Below are positions 46,968-54,270 of a stretch of DNA of 64,000 nucleotides, in pieces; positions within the stretch are counted from its first letter, which is position 1, and every line of letters starts with the position of its first letter. The position numbers and the translations under genes are program-made. The notes beneath the pieces were generated by a model. It made no database searches and was not told the origin of the DNA. It saw nothing but the letters and a program-made list of their open reading frames with translations. The DNA lies in the NCBI GenBank assembly GCA_033794685.1, contig JARAYZ010000008.1. One strand, 5' to 3'. Source of the DNA: Lentzea sp033794685. GTDB taxonomy: Bacteria > Actinomycetota > Actinomycetes > Mycobacteriales > Pseudonocardiaceae.

Positions 46968-48471
46968 CGATCTGGTCGAGGGTGGAGAGCGGCACCGCGC
47001 CGCTCCCCACCACCAGGTCGTGGAACGCGCGGATGTCGAAGCGGTCGCCCATCTTCGTCTCCGCCTCGGACCGGATGCGCAGGATCTCCAGGCGCCCCAC
47101 CATGTACGCGAGCGCCTGACCCGGCATCTCGATGTACCGGTCGATTTCCGAGATGATCTCCGGCTCCGCCATCACGGTGTTCTCGCGCAGGTAGTCGATG
47201 GCCTGCTGCCTCGACCAGCCCAGCGCGTGGATGCCCGTGTCGACGACCAACCGGCCCGCGCGCATCGCGTCGAGGCCGAGCATGCCGAGGCGTTGCTCGT
47301 CCGACGAGTACAGGCCCATCTCGTCCGCGAGGCGCTCGGTGTAGAGGCCCCAGCCCTCCAGGTACGCCTCGATGAACGCGAACCGGCGCATCTCGTGCAT
47401 GTCCGTCTCGGCCGCGATGCTCACCTGGTAGTGGTGACCGGGCACCGCCTCGTGGAACGCCGTCGCCTCGGACAGCGTGCGGCTGCGTTCGGTGGCGCCC
47501 AACGGGTTCAGCCAGTAGATCCCCGGACGGCTGCCGTCCTGCGCCGCCGGCATGTAGAACGCGATCGGCGCCGTCGAGCGGCCCGCCTCGTCGACCAGCC
47601 GCACCTGGCACTCGGACTTCGGCATGCGGCCGAACCACTTCGGCGCCTCGGCCTGCGCCCGCGCGATCGCCTCGACCGCGCTCTCCACCATCTGGTCCTC
47701 GTTGTCCCACAACAGTTCCGTGCGCAACCGGTGGAAGATCTCCGGCACGTCCGAGGTGCCCCACAGCCGCGAGCCGATCTCCGCGTACTCCTCGCGCAGC
47801 CCGGCGATCAGGTCGAGACCCAGGCGGTGCAGCTCGTCCGGCGTGCGATCGGTCGTCGTGTAGACGCGGGCCAGCTTGCGGTAGTTCTCCTCGCCCTCGG
47901 GCAACCAGCACAGACCGGCGTGCTCGTCGCCGCGGCCGTCCTCGATCGACGCCAGCACGTCGCGGAACTCGGTGACGGCCGCGCGGATCTCGGCGGAGTG
48001 GTCGCCCTCCCACGGCTGCACCGGCGAGTCCAGGAAGGCCTGGACGCGCTGGACACCGGCCTCGACGTGGCGTTGCAACGGCCTGCGGTCGGAGTCGCGC
48101 AACCGCTGCGCCGCCTGCCGGACGTAGCGGGGGAACTTGTCGAGCCGCTGGGACACGTCGACCTTCGTCGCGATCATGAGCAGGCCGTTCACCGGCGCGG
48201 CCAGGCCCTGCGCGACGGTGTGCTCGACCAGCCTGGCGTCCGTCCGGTCGATGATCGCCCGGCCCTGCTGCCGGATGACCGCGAGCGTCACCGGGTCCTC
48301 GTCGCTCGTCTCGGCACGACTCAGGATGTCGGCGATCCGCGCCCTCATCGCTTGTTCGCTCTCGACGCTCAGGTCCTCGAGCTGGTCGTCCCAGCCCGGC
48401 AGGCCGAACATCGCGGCGGACAGCGGCGACGAGTCCATCATCGCCTGGAACATTTCATCCGCCAGTGACAT
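46942..48471 (-). CDS. DUF885 family protein (putative metallopeptidase), copy 1
   Basis: 509 residues. Contains the DUF885 motif ATAFHEAVPGHHYQVSIAAET, an HExxPGHH-type metal site, followed by AFIEAYLEGWGLYTERLADEMGLYSSDEQRLGMLGLDAMRAGRLVVDTGIHALGWSRQQAIDYLRENTVM, which carries further acid and His ligands, and a C-terminal PGQALAYMVGRLEILRIR. Likely a cytoplasmic zinc peptidase. No signal peptide. Start at 48471 overlaps the stop of the second copy by one base (TGATG). Confidence 0.88.
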   Translation of the reverse strand: MSLADEMFQAMMDSSPLSAAMFGLPGWDDQLEDLSVESEQAMRARIADILSRAETSDEDPVTLAVIRQQGRAIIDRTDARLVEHTVAQGLAAPVNGLLMIATKVDVSQRLDKFPRYVRQAAQRLRDSDRRPLQRHVEAGVQRVQAFLDSPVQPWEGDHSAEIRAAVTEFRDVLASIEDGRGDEHAGLCWLPEGEENYRKLARVYTTTDRTPDELHRLGLDLIAGLREEYAEIGSRLWGTSDVPEIFHRLRTELLWDNEDQMVESAVEAIARAQAEAPKWFGRMPKSECQVRLVDEAGRSTAPIAFYMPAAQDGSRPGIYWLNPLGATERSRTLSEATAFHEAVPGHHYQVSIAAETDMHEMRRFAFIEAYLEGWGLYTERLADEMGLYSSDEQRLGMLGLDAMRAGRLVVDTGIHALGWSRQQAIDYLRENTVMAEPEIISEIDRYIEMPGQALAYMVGRLEILRIRSEAETKMGDRFDIRAFHDLVVGSGAVPLSTLDQIVTAWSDAP

Positions 48472-49994
48472 CAGGCCCTCCCAGACCATTCGGAAACAAG
48501 ACCGCCCAGAGTGGACAACGGTACGATGCCGTTCTCCAGCACCAGGTCGTGGAACGCCCTGATGTCGAACTCCTGCCCCATCGCGGCACGTGCGTCGGAC
48601 CGGATGCGCAGGATCTCCAGGCGTCCGACCATGTACGCGAGAGCCTGTCCCGGCGTCTCGATGTACCTGTCGATCTCGCCATCGATCTCCGAGTGGTCCA
48701 TCACGGTGTTCTCGCGCAGGTAGTCGACGGCCTGCTGCCGCGACCAGCCCAGCGCGTGGATGCCCGTGTCGACCACCAGCCGCCCGGCGCGCATCGCGTC
48801 GAGACCCAGCATGCCCAGCCGGTCCTCGTCCGACGAGTAGAGCCCCATCTCGTCGGCCAGCCGCTCGGTGTAGAGGCCCCAGCCCTCGAGGTAGGCGTCG
48901 ATGAACGCGAACTTGCGCACGTTCGTCAGCTCGGTCTCGGCGGCGATCGAGATCTGGAAGTGGTGGCCGGGAACGGCCTCGTGGAACGCCGTCACCTCGG
49001 ACAGCGTGCGGCTGCGGGAAGTGGCGTCGAACGGGTTCAGGAAGTACACGCCGGGACGGGAGCCGTCGAGCGCCGCGTCCACGTAGTACGCGAACGGCGC
49101 GTTGGCCCGGTCCTGCTCCGGGGTGAACTGGACCTCGCACCGCGCCTTCGGCAGCCTGCCGAACCAGTTCGGCGCCTCGGCGTTCGCCCTGACGACGGCC
49201 TCCGCCGCACTGGTGAGCATGTCGTCCTCGTTGGCCCACAACAGTTCCGTGCGCAGCCGGCGGAAGATCTCCGGCACGTCCGAGGTTCCCCACACCCGCG
49301 ACCCGATCTCCGCGTACTCCTCGCGCAGCCCGGCGATCAGGTCGAGGCCGAGCTGATGCAGTTCGGCCGGCGTGTAGGACGTCGTGGTGTAGTCGCGGAC
49401 GAGCTTGCGGTAGTTCTCCTCGCCCTCGGGCAACCAGCAGAGCCCGGCCTGCTCGTCGTCACGCCCAGGCAGGCCCAGCAGGACCTCGCGGTAACGGGCG
49501 AACGCGGGACGCAGGTCCGCGTCGCCCTCCCACTCCTGACGGGGCGAGGCGAGGAACCGTTCGACGTGCGCCGCTCCGCTCTCCACGTGCCGGCGCAACG
49601 GCCTGCGGTCGGTGTCGAGCAGCCGCCCCGCCACCTGCTCCAGAAAGCGCGGGACGGCGTGCCGCCGCTGCGAGAAGTCGACCTGGGAGGTGTTCCTGAG
49701 CAGCAGCGTCACCGGGGAGTTCAGCCCTCTGGCCACGCTGTGCTCCACGAGCCGGGCGTCGATCATGGTGATGATCGACTCGGCCTGGTGCCGGATCACG
49801 TCCCGCGACACCGGGTCCTCGTCGCTCGAGTCGACGCGACCGAGGATCTCCGTGAGCCGCGCTCGCAGCTCACGGTGGCCCTCCGGACTGTGGTCCTCGA
49901 GCTTGTCGTCCCAGCCGGGAACACCGACGAGCGTGGCGAACAACGGGTTCCAGTCCATCATCGCCTGGAAGGTCTCATCTGAGAGCGAGGTCAC
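48471..49994 (-). CDS. DUF885 family protein (putative metallopeptidase), copy 2
   Basis: 507 residues from the GTG at 49994, with AAGGA upstream. It is a tandem paralogue of the next gene: VTAFHEAVPGHHFQISIAAET and GWGLYTERLADEMGLYSSDEDRLGMLGLDAMRAGRLVVDTGIHALGWSRQQAVDYLRENTVMD are nearly the same, while the N-terminal halves differ more. It is the upstream member of the pair. Divergence is highest in regions likely to contact substrate, suggesting split specificity (inference). Confidence 0.88.
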   Translation of the reverse strand: MTSLSDETFQAMMDWNPLFATLVGVPGWDDKLEDHSPEGHRELRARLTEILGRVDSSDEDPVSRDVIRHQAESIITMIDARLVEHSVARGLNSPVTLLLRNTSQVDFSQRRHAVPRFLEQVAGRLLDTDRRPLRRHVESGAAHVERFLASPRQEWEGDADLRPAFARYREVLLGLPGRDDEQAGLCWLPEGEENYRKLVRDYTTTSYTPAELHQLGLDLIAGLREEYAEIGSRVWGTSDVPEIFRRLRTELLWANEDDMLTSAAEAVVRANAEAPNWFGRLPKARCEVQFTPEQDRANAPFAYYVDAALDGSRPGVYFLNPFDATSRSRTLSEVTAFHEAVPGHHFQISIAAETELTNVRKFAFIDAYLEGWGLYTERLADEMGLYSSDEDRLGMLGLDAMRAGRLVVDTGIHALGWSRQQAVDYLRENTVMDHSEIDGEIDRYIETPGQALAYMVGRLEILRIRSDARAAMGQEFDIRAFHDLVLENGIVPLSTLGGLVSEWSGRA

Positions 49995-50004
49995 GCCGTC
50001 CTTC

Positions 50005-51051
50005 TTAGCCGCGACGGAACCGCTCTGACAACGAATTGATCGTTTCCGTGAGCTCGGTATCGATTCGCCGCACGATCGCACCGGCGGGTTCGGCCGTGGC
50101 GAGCGGGTACGTGGTGCCCGCCCACAGCGACATGACCTCGACCTCACCGGTCGCGCGCACCGGACGCGTCAGGTGGTGGACGTTCGGGTACGCGGCGGGC
50201 GCGTGCGGGCCGTGCTCGATCAGGAACCTGTTCACCAGGCCTCGCGCGGGCCGTCCGCTGAACGCCCTCGTGAGCGCCGTGCGACGAGCTCCTTCGGCGA
50301 GCGCTTCTCGTTGTGCGGCATTGGTTCCCGCCTCCGGGCAACCGAGGAACGCGGTGCCGAGCTGTGCCGCGACGGCCCCTGCCGCCAGCACGGCGGCGAC
50401 GTCGGCACCGTTGACCAGGCCGCCGGTCGCGATCACCGGGAGGCCGACGGCGGCGCGCACGAGCCTGATCGCCGCGAGGGTGCCGTACAGCTCACCGCCG
50501 CCGGGCGAGATGCCGTCGTCGGCGAACGTGCCGCGGTGGCCACCCGCGTCCGAACCCTGCACGCACACGACGTCCGCGCCGATCTGCTGCGCCTGACGTG
50601 CCTCGCTGGGGGTGGTGACCGTGACGACGATCGTGGACCCGGCCGCCTTGAGCCGCTGCACGTCGTCGACGTCGGGCAGGCCGAACGTGAACGACACCAC
50701 CGGAACCCGCAGCGCCAGCACGAGCTCGAGCTTCGCCGAGTAGTTGTCGTCGTCCCAGCGCGGGTCCCCCGGCACAGCGCCGACCTTCTCGGCGAAGGGC
50801 GTGATGCGCCGCACGTACGACGAGATGTCCGCTGTCGACCGCGTACCGGGCACGAACAGGTTGACCCCGAACGGTTTGCTCGTGAGCTCACTCGTGCGCG
50901 TGATCTTCTCCGCGAGCTGCTCGACGGTGACGTAACCCGCCGCGAGGAACCCGAACCCACCTGCTTCGCTCACCGCGGCGACCAGTTCGGGAGTGGAGGG
51001 GCCACCTGCCATCGGCGCGGCGATCACAGGCACGGCCAGCGTGTGGAACAT
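50005..51051 (-). CDS. Nitronate monooxygenase (FMN-dependent)
   Basis: 348 residues. TIM-barrel FMN protein: VPVIAAPMAGGPSTPELVAAVSEAGGFGFLAAGY, VVCVQGSDAGGHRGTF (active-site His) and GLPVIATGGLVNGADVAAVLAAGAVAAQLGTAFLGCPE for phosphate binding. It oxidises alkyl nitronates to carbonyl plus nitrite; class I versus II is not decided. It ends 10 bases before the second DUF885 start in the same direction, so it may head that operon. Confidence 0.93.
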   Translation of the reverse strand: MFHTLAVPVIAAPMAGGPSTPELVAAVSEAGGFGFLAAGYVTVEQLAEKITRTSELTSKPFGVNLFVPGTRSTADISSYVRRITPFAEKVGAVPGDPRWDDDNYSAKLELVLALRVPVVSFTFGLPDVDDVQRLKAAGSTIVVTVTTPSEARQAQQIGADVVCVQGSDAGGHRGTFADDGISPGGGELYGTLAAIRLVRAAVGLPVIATGGLVNGADVAAVLAAGAVAAQLGTAFLGCPEAGTNAAQREALAEGARRTALTRAFSGRPARGLVNRFLIEHGPHAPAAYPNVHHLTRPVRATGEVEVMSLWAGTTYPLATAEPAGAIVRRIDTELTETINSLSERFRRG

Positions 51052-51136
51052 ACGGACAACCTAGTTGGATCGGGCGGCAAATGCCTGGTGAAGCCGTGTG
51101 TCGTTGATGACGCAAGAACTGCTCCGAACGGACGTC

Positions 51137-51167
51137 CGGCGCCACGTCCACAAAGGACGTGGCGCCG
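51137..51167 (-). terminator. Chitinase terminator hairpin
   Basis: A 13-bp perfect stem (CGGCGCCACGTCC with GGACGTGGCGCCG) around loop ACAAA, 15 bases after the chitinase stop on the minus strand. No T-run follows; such strong hairpins often terminate in GC-rich actinomycetes. Confidence 0.75.
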
Positions 51168-51181
51168 ACCGGTTCCATCAT

Positions 51182-52651
51182 CTAGGGCAGGGAGTCCAGA
51201 TGAGGAGCGACCGTGTTGGCGAACTGCCAGTTGTTGGAAGCGTCCCAGTTGATCGACCACGTCATGGCGCCGCGGATGGACGGCCAGGTCGTGCTCGGCT
51301 TGAACGTCCCGCAGTTCGTACCGCGGGCGAGGCAGCTGAGCGCGTTGTTGACGTTGGACGGCGACTGGTAACCGCCACCGGCACCGGACGGCGACGCGGG
51401 CAGGCCGAGGCCCACCTGGTCGGCGCGCAGGCCGGACTGCAGCTGGATGCACGCGAGCGCGGTCAGGAAGTTGACCGTGCCCTGGCTGTGGACCTGCTGG
51501 TCGCAGCCGAGCATCGTGCCGGAGTTGTAGTACTGCATGTTGACGATCGTCAGGATGTCCTTGGTCGCCAGCGCCAGCTTGAAGTACTCGGCGTTGACGT
51601 TCTGCATGTCGATCGTCTGCGGCGCCATGGTGATGACGGTGCCGCCGCCCGCGTGGATCGCCCGCAGCGCCTGGCCCATGTACTGGGCGTTGACGCCGTT
51701 CTCCAGGTCGATGTCCACGCCGTTGAAGCCGTACGACGAGATCAGGCTCTTCACGCTGTTGGAGAAGTTCGTCGCCGCCGTCGAGTTGCCGACGCTGATC
51801 GTGCCCTTCTCACCGCCGACGGAGATGATCACCTTCTGACCGCGGTTCTGCACGGTCTTGACGTCCGCGCGGAACTGCGCGTCGGTGTAACCGCCGAGCT
51901 GGCTGCTCAGGCCGGGGTCGACGTTGAACGCGACCTGGCCCTGCACCGCCGTGGCGTCGGCGAACGAGACCGCGATGATGTCGTAGGTGGTGGGGACGTC
52001 GGCCAGCCTGAGAGCGCGCGCACCGTTGTAGAAGTTCTGCCAGTAGCCCGTCAGGACGTGCTTGGGCAGACCGGTGTTCGGCGGGTTGCCGGTCGTGGTG
52101 GTGGTCGTCGTGGTCGTCGTAGTGGTGGTGGTCGACGTCGTGGTGCTCGTGGTCGTCGGCGGCGTGCCGGGACCGTCGAGGCTGACGTCGTCGGCGTAGT
52201 ACGCGGGCTGGCCGTACCAGCCGTGCAGGTAGATCGTGACGCTGGTGGCGCTGCCGGTCGTGAAGTCCACGGTCAGCTGGGAGAAGCCACTCGTCCCGGG
52301 GGTCCAGGTGTTCTTCTCCACGCCACCGGTGACACCCAGGTAGACGTAGCTGCCCTGCACCCACGCGCTCAGCTTGTAGGCCGTGTTCGGTTGCACCGTC
52401 ACGGTTTGCTGGCACCGCGCGTTGCTCTGCCCGGCGGGAGCGCCCTGCAGTGCGTACGTGCCGGTGCGCTTCGTGCTGTTGGTGACGCTCGTGCCCTCGG
52501 TGCAGGTCCAACCACTGAGGTTGCCGGCCTCGAAGCCGCTGTTGGCCGCGAGGTTCGCGGCGGCAGCGCTGCCGTTGATCACCAGCACCAGACCGGCGCA
52601 CGAGAACAGCGCGGCGAGCAGCGCTATGGCTGCTCGTCTGGCCTTGGACAT
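51182..52651 (-). CDS. Secreted chitinase, GH18 with N-terminal carbohydrate-binding module
   Basis: 489 residues from the ATG at 52651, with GGAGG upstream. Signal peptide SKARRAAIALLAALFSCAGLVLVINGSAAAA, a beta-sandwich CBM-like domain (NSGFEAGNLSGWTCTEGTS ... YYADDVSLDG, residues about 35-155), a Thr-rich linker, then the GH18 barrel: GYWQNFYNG, VIISVGGEKG and FNGVDIDLENG, where the DxxDxDxE motif ends in the catalytic Glu (D-I-D-L-E). It degrades extracellular chitin. Promoter carries a DasR-like site. Confidence 0.93.
   Translation of the reverse strand: MSKARRAAIALLAALFSCAGLVLVINGSAAAANLAANSGFEAGNLSGWTCTEGTSVTNSTKRTGTYALQGAPAGQSNARCQQTVTVQPNTAYKLSAWVQGSYVYLGVTGGVEKNTWTPGTSGFSQLTVDFTTGSATSVTIYLHGWYGQPAYYADDVSLDGPGTPPTTTSTTTSTTTTTTTTTTTTTTGNPPNTGLPKHVLTGYWQNFYNGARALRLADVPTTYDIIAVSFADATAVQGQVAFNVDPGLSSQLGGYTDAQFRADVKTVQNRGQKVIISVGGEKGTISVGNSTAATNFSNSVKSLISSYGFNGVDIDLENGVNAQYMGQALRAIHAGGGTVITMAPQTIDMQNVNAEYFKLALATKDILTIVNMQYYNSGTMLGCDQQVHSQGTVNFLTALACIQLQSGLRADQVGLGLPASPSGAGGGYQSPSNVNNALSCLARGTNCGTFKPSTTWPSIRGAMTWSINWDASNNWQFANTVAPHLDSLP
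52092..52160 (-). repeat. Threonine-codon low-complexity repeat (chitinase linker)
   Basis: An ACN-type repeat, mainly GTC/GTG on the plus strand, encoding the Thr/Ser linker PTTTSTTTSTTTTTTTTTT between the binding module and the catalytic domain. It is a flexible, probably O-glycosylated spacer; repeat length may vary between strains. Confidence 0.85.
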
Positions 52652-52701
52652 GGTCCACCTCCACACACTCATGCGGCGGCCATGTTTGTGAGTGGACTAA
52701 A

Positions 52702-52717
52702 AATGGACTAGACCACT
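52702..52717. promoter_or_regulatory. DasR-like operator (dre) upstream of the chitinase gene
   Basis: AATGGACTAGACCACT matches the DasR consensus A(C/G)TGGTCTAGACCA(C/G)T at 14 of 16 positions. It lies 51 bases upstream of the chitinase ATG; TGGACTA also occurs at 52693-52699, making a direct repeat with the left half. It implies control by N-acetylglucosamine metabolism as in Streptomyces chitinase genes. The site is also only 34 bases before the HD-domain gene start on the other strand. Confidence 0.65.
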
Positions 52718-52750
52718 GCACTTGGTCAAGCCCTGGTTTAGCTTGATGTC

Positions 52751-53182
52751 GTGTTCACCCTCGAAGACGCCATCGCACTGGCCACCTCCGCGCACGACGG
52801 GCAGGTCGACAAGTCGGGCCGGCCGTACATCGGACATCCGTTGCGGGTCATGGCATCCGTGACGGGCGAGCACGAGCAGATGGCCGCCGTGCTGCACGAC
52901 GTCATCGAGGACACCGAGGTGACGGCGGCCGATCTTCTCTCTCGCGGCTGCCCGACGGCTGTGGTCGACGCCGTCGTGGCGTTGTCACACTTGCCGGACG
53001 AGCCGCAGGAGGACTACCTGAGGCGCGTGGCCGCCAACCCGTTGGCACTCTCCGTGAAGAGGGCGGACATCGGCGACAACCTCTCCCCCACCCGCATGGC
53101 CCGTCTCGACGAGGCGACACAAGATCGCCTGAAGGCCAAGTACGCGCGGGCGCTCGGGTTGCTCGAGCAGTACGTGAGCTAA
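52751..53182 (+). CDS. HD-domain protein, small alarmone hydrolase-like (SpoT/MESH1 type)
   Basis: 143 residues from a GTG. Rel/SpoT hydrolase blocks: FTLEDAIALATSAHDGQVDKSGRPYIGHPLRVMASV, AAVLHDVIEDTEVTAADLL (HD and ED), and LALSVKRADIGDNLSPTRM (K-x-x-D-x-x-DN). Only the HD hydrolase domain is present, so it would degrade (p)ppGpp-type nucleotides rather than make them. No synthetase or TGS domain. Its gene starts 100 bases from the chitinase start, sharing the intergenic region with the DasR-like site. Confidence 0.85.
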   Translation: MFTLEDAIALATSAHDGQVDKSGRPYIGHPLRVMASVTGEHEQMAAVLHDVIEDTEVTAADLLSRGCPTAVVDAVVALSHLPDEPQEDYLRRVAANPLALSVKRADIGDNLSPTRMARLDEATQDRLKAKYARALGLLEQYVS

Positions 53183-53255
53183 CTCGCTTCTTAAACGGTA
53201 CAGGCCACTTGAACAGGGTGTATTATCGAACCGTAACCAAGATTGGAAGGACGAG

Positions 53256-53483
53256 ATGACCCGCCAAGACCTGACCGTGAAGTCCCTGCGTTCGAGCCTG
53301 GCCACGCGCCGCGCGGCTCGTGTGAAGCGCCAGAGCCTCGAACGGCAGTTGGCCAGCTACACCACCGAGAGCGACCGACTCGAACTGGACGCCATCCTGT
53401 CGCGCCACAGCGCGGAGGAGACGAGCGAGCTCCGTTCGATCATCAACCGCCAGGCGATGGACCGCCTCCTGCGTTCCGCCTGA
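53256..53483 (+). CDS. Small basic helical protein (75 aa)
   Basis: MTRQDLTVKSLRSSLATRRAARVKRQSLERQLASYTTESDRLELDAILSRH...: long basic and amphipathic helix, no known domain. A ribosome-binding site GGAAGG lies 5 bases upstream. Upstream, TTGAAC at 53208 and an AT-rich stretch TATTAT at 53221 mark a promoter area; a strong terminator follows, so it is a monocistronic, probably highly expressed gene. It may be a nucleic-acid-associated protein (inference). Confidence 0.72.
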   Translation: MTRQDLTVKSLRSSLATRRAARVKRQSLERQLASYTTESDRLELDAILSRHSAEETSELRSIINRQAMDRLLRSA

Positions 53484-53496
53484 CGACCATCCCTTG

Positions 53497-53537
53497 GGCC
53501 ACCCCGGCAACGATGCCGAGGGTGGCCTTCGCGTTTT
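53497..53537 (+). terminator. Strong Rho-independent terminator
   Basis: Stem GGCCACCC-CGGCA with TGCCG-A-GGGTGGCC (53497-53509 with 53514-53527, one bulged A), loop ACGA, followed by TTCGCGTTTT. It ends the 75-residue gene on the plus strand. Confidence 0.85.
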
Positions 53538-54149
53538 CTAGAAGAGCCGCTTGAGGGTGAGGACGTTGTCCTTGCGCATCTCCTGCTGCCCCTCCGGCCC
53601 CGTCAGCGGCCGTTCCACCACCTCGTCGGTGATGATGATCCAGTTGTCCTTGAGCCCGAGGTGGTCGAGCACGTCCTTGGTCGTCGGGAAGTAGTAGTCC
53701 TGGTGCTCGGACCACGACGGCGCGCCCGCGTGCCCCCCGACGACCAGGTACCCGCCGGGCGCCACGGCCTGCGAGGCCTTCTTCAGGATGCTGTTGCGCT
53801 CGCCGTCCTCCTCGACCGGCGAGTGCAGGAACTGGGCGCTCACCAGGTCGTACAGGCCGTCGGGGAACGTGGCCTTGAGATCGTGCTGTTCCACGGAGAT
53901 CTCCACGCCGGCGTCGTACGCGTGCTTGAGCGCGCGGTCGAGCGCGACCTGCGACACGTCGACCCCCAGCACCCGCCAGCCCCGCTTCGCCAGCCACACG
54001 GCGTCGCCACCCTCGGCGCACCCGATGTCGAGCGCGCTGCCGGGCGTGAGCCGTTCGGCCTCGCGCACCAGCAACGGGTTCGGCTTGCCGGACCAGACCT
54101 GGTCCCGCTCCGAGTAGAAGGTCTCCCAGAACTCCTGTGCGGTCGTCAT
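53538..54149 (-). CDS. Class I SAM-dependent methyltransferase
   Basis: 203 residues. MTTAQEFWETFYSERDQVWSGKPNPLLVREAERLTPGSALDIGCAEGGDAVWLAKRGWRVLGVDVSQVAL carries motif I (ALDIGCAEGG), then VEQHDLKATFPDGLYDLVSAQFLHSP (motif II/III) and APGGYLVVGGHAG. The pattern is like TehB/thiopurine-type small-molecule methyltransferases; acceptor unknown. Start at 54149 gives the canonical FWETxYS opening. Confidence 0.88.
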   Translation of the reverse strand: MTTAQEFWETFYSERDQVWSGKPNPLLVREAERLTPGSALDIGCAEGGDAVWLAKRGWRVLGVDVSQVALDRALKHAYDAGVEISVEQHDLKATFPDGLYDLVSAQFLHSPVEEDGERNSILKKASQAVAPGGYLVVGGHAGAPSWSEHQDYYFPTTKDVLDHLGLKDNWIIITDEVVERPLTGPEGQQEMRKDNVLTLKRLF

Positions 54150-54216
54150 GCCTACGACAATGCCCCCGGTCGTGCCAGAACGGCAAACTACGTTGCTGAA
54201 CCGGCAACGACGTCGA

Positions 54217-54253
54217 CCGAGAAAAGGCCGGACCCGCCACAGCGGATCCGGCC
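54217..54253 (-). terminator. lepA terminator
   Basis: GGCCGGA (54226-54232) pairs with TCCGGCC (54247-54253); on the minus strand the stem is followed by TTTTCTCGG. It lies 17 bases after the lepA stop. Confidence 0.8.
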
Positions 54254-54270
54254 CGTTCAAGCCTGAAGAC

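Noticed and set aside
52085..52170. GTC/GTG-rich repeat as a possible CRISPR or satellite repeat
   Set aside because: It is the Thr-rich linker of the chitinase, in frame and with no spacer structure.
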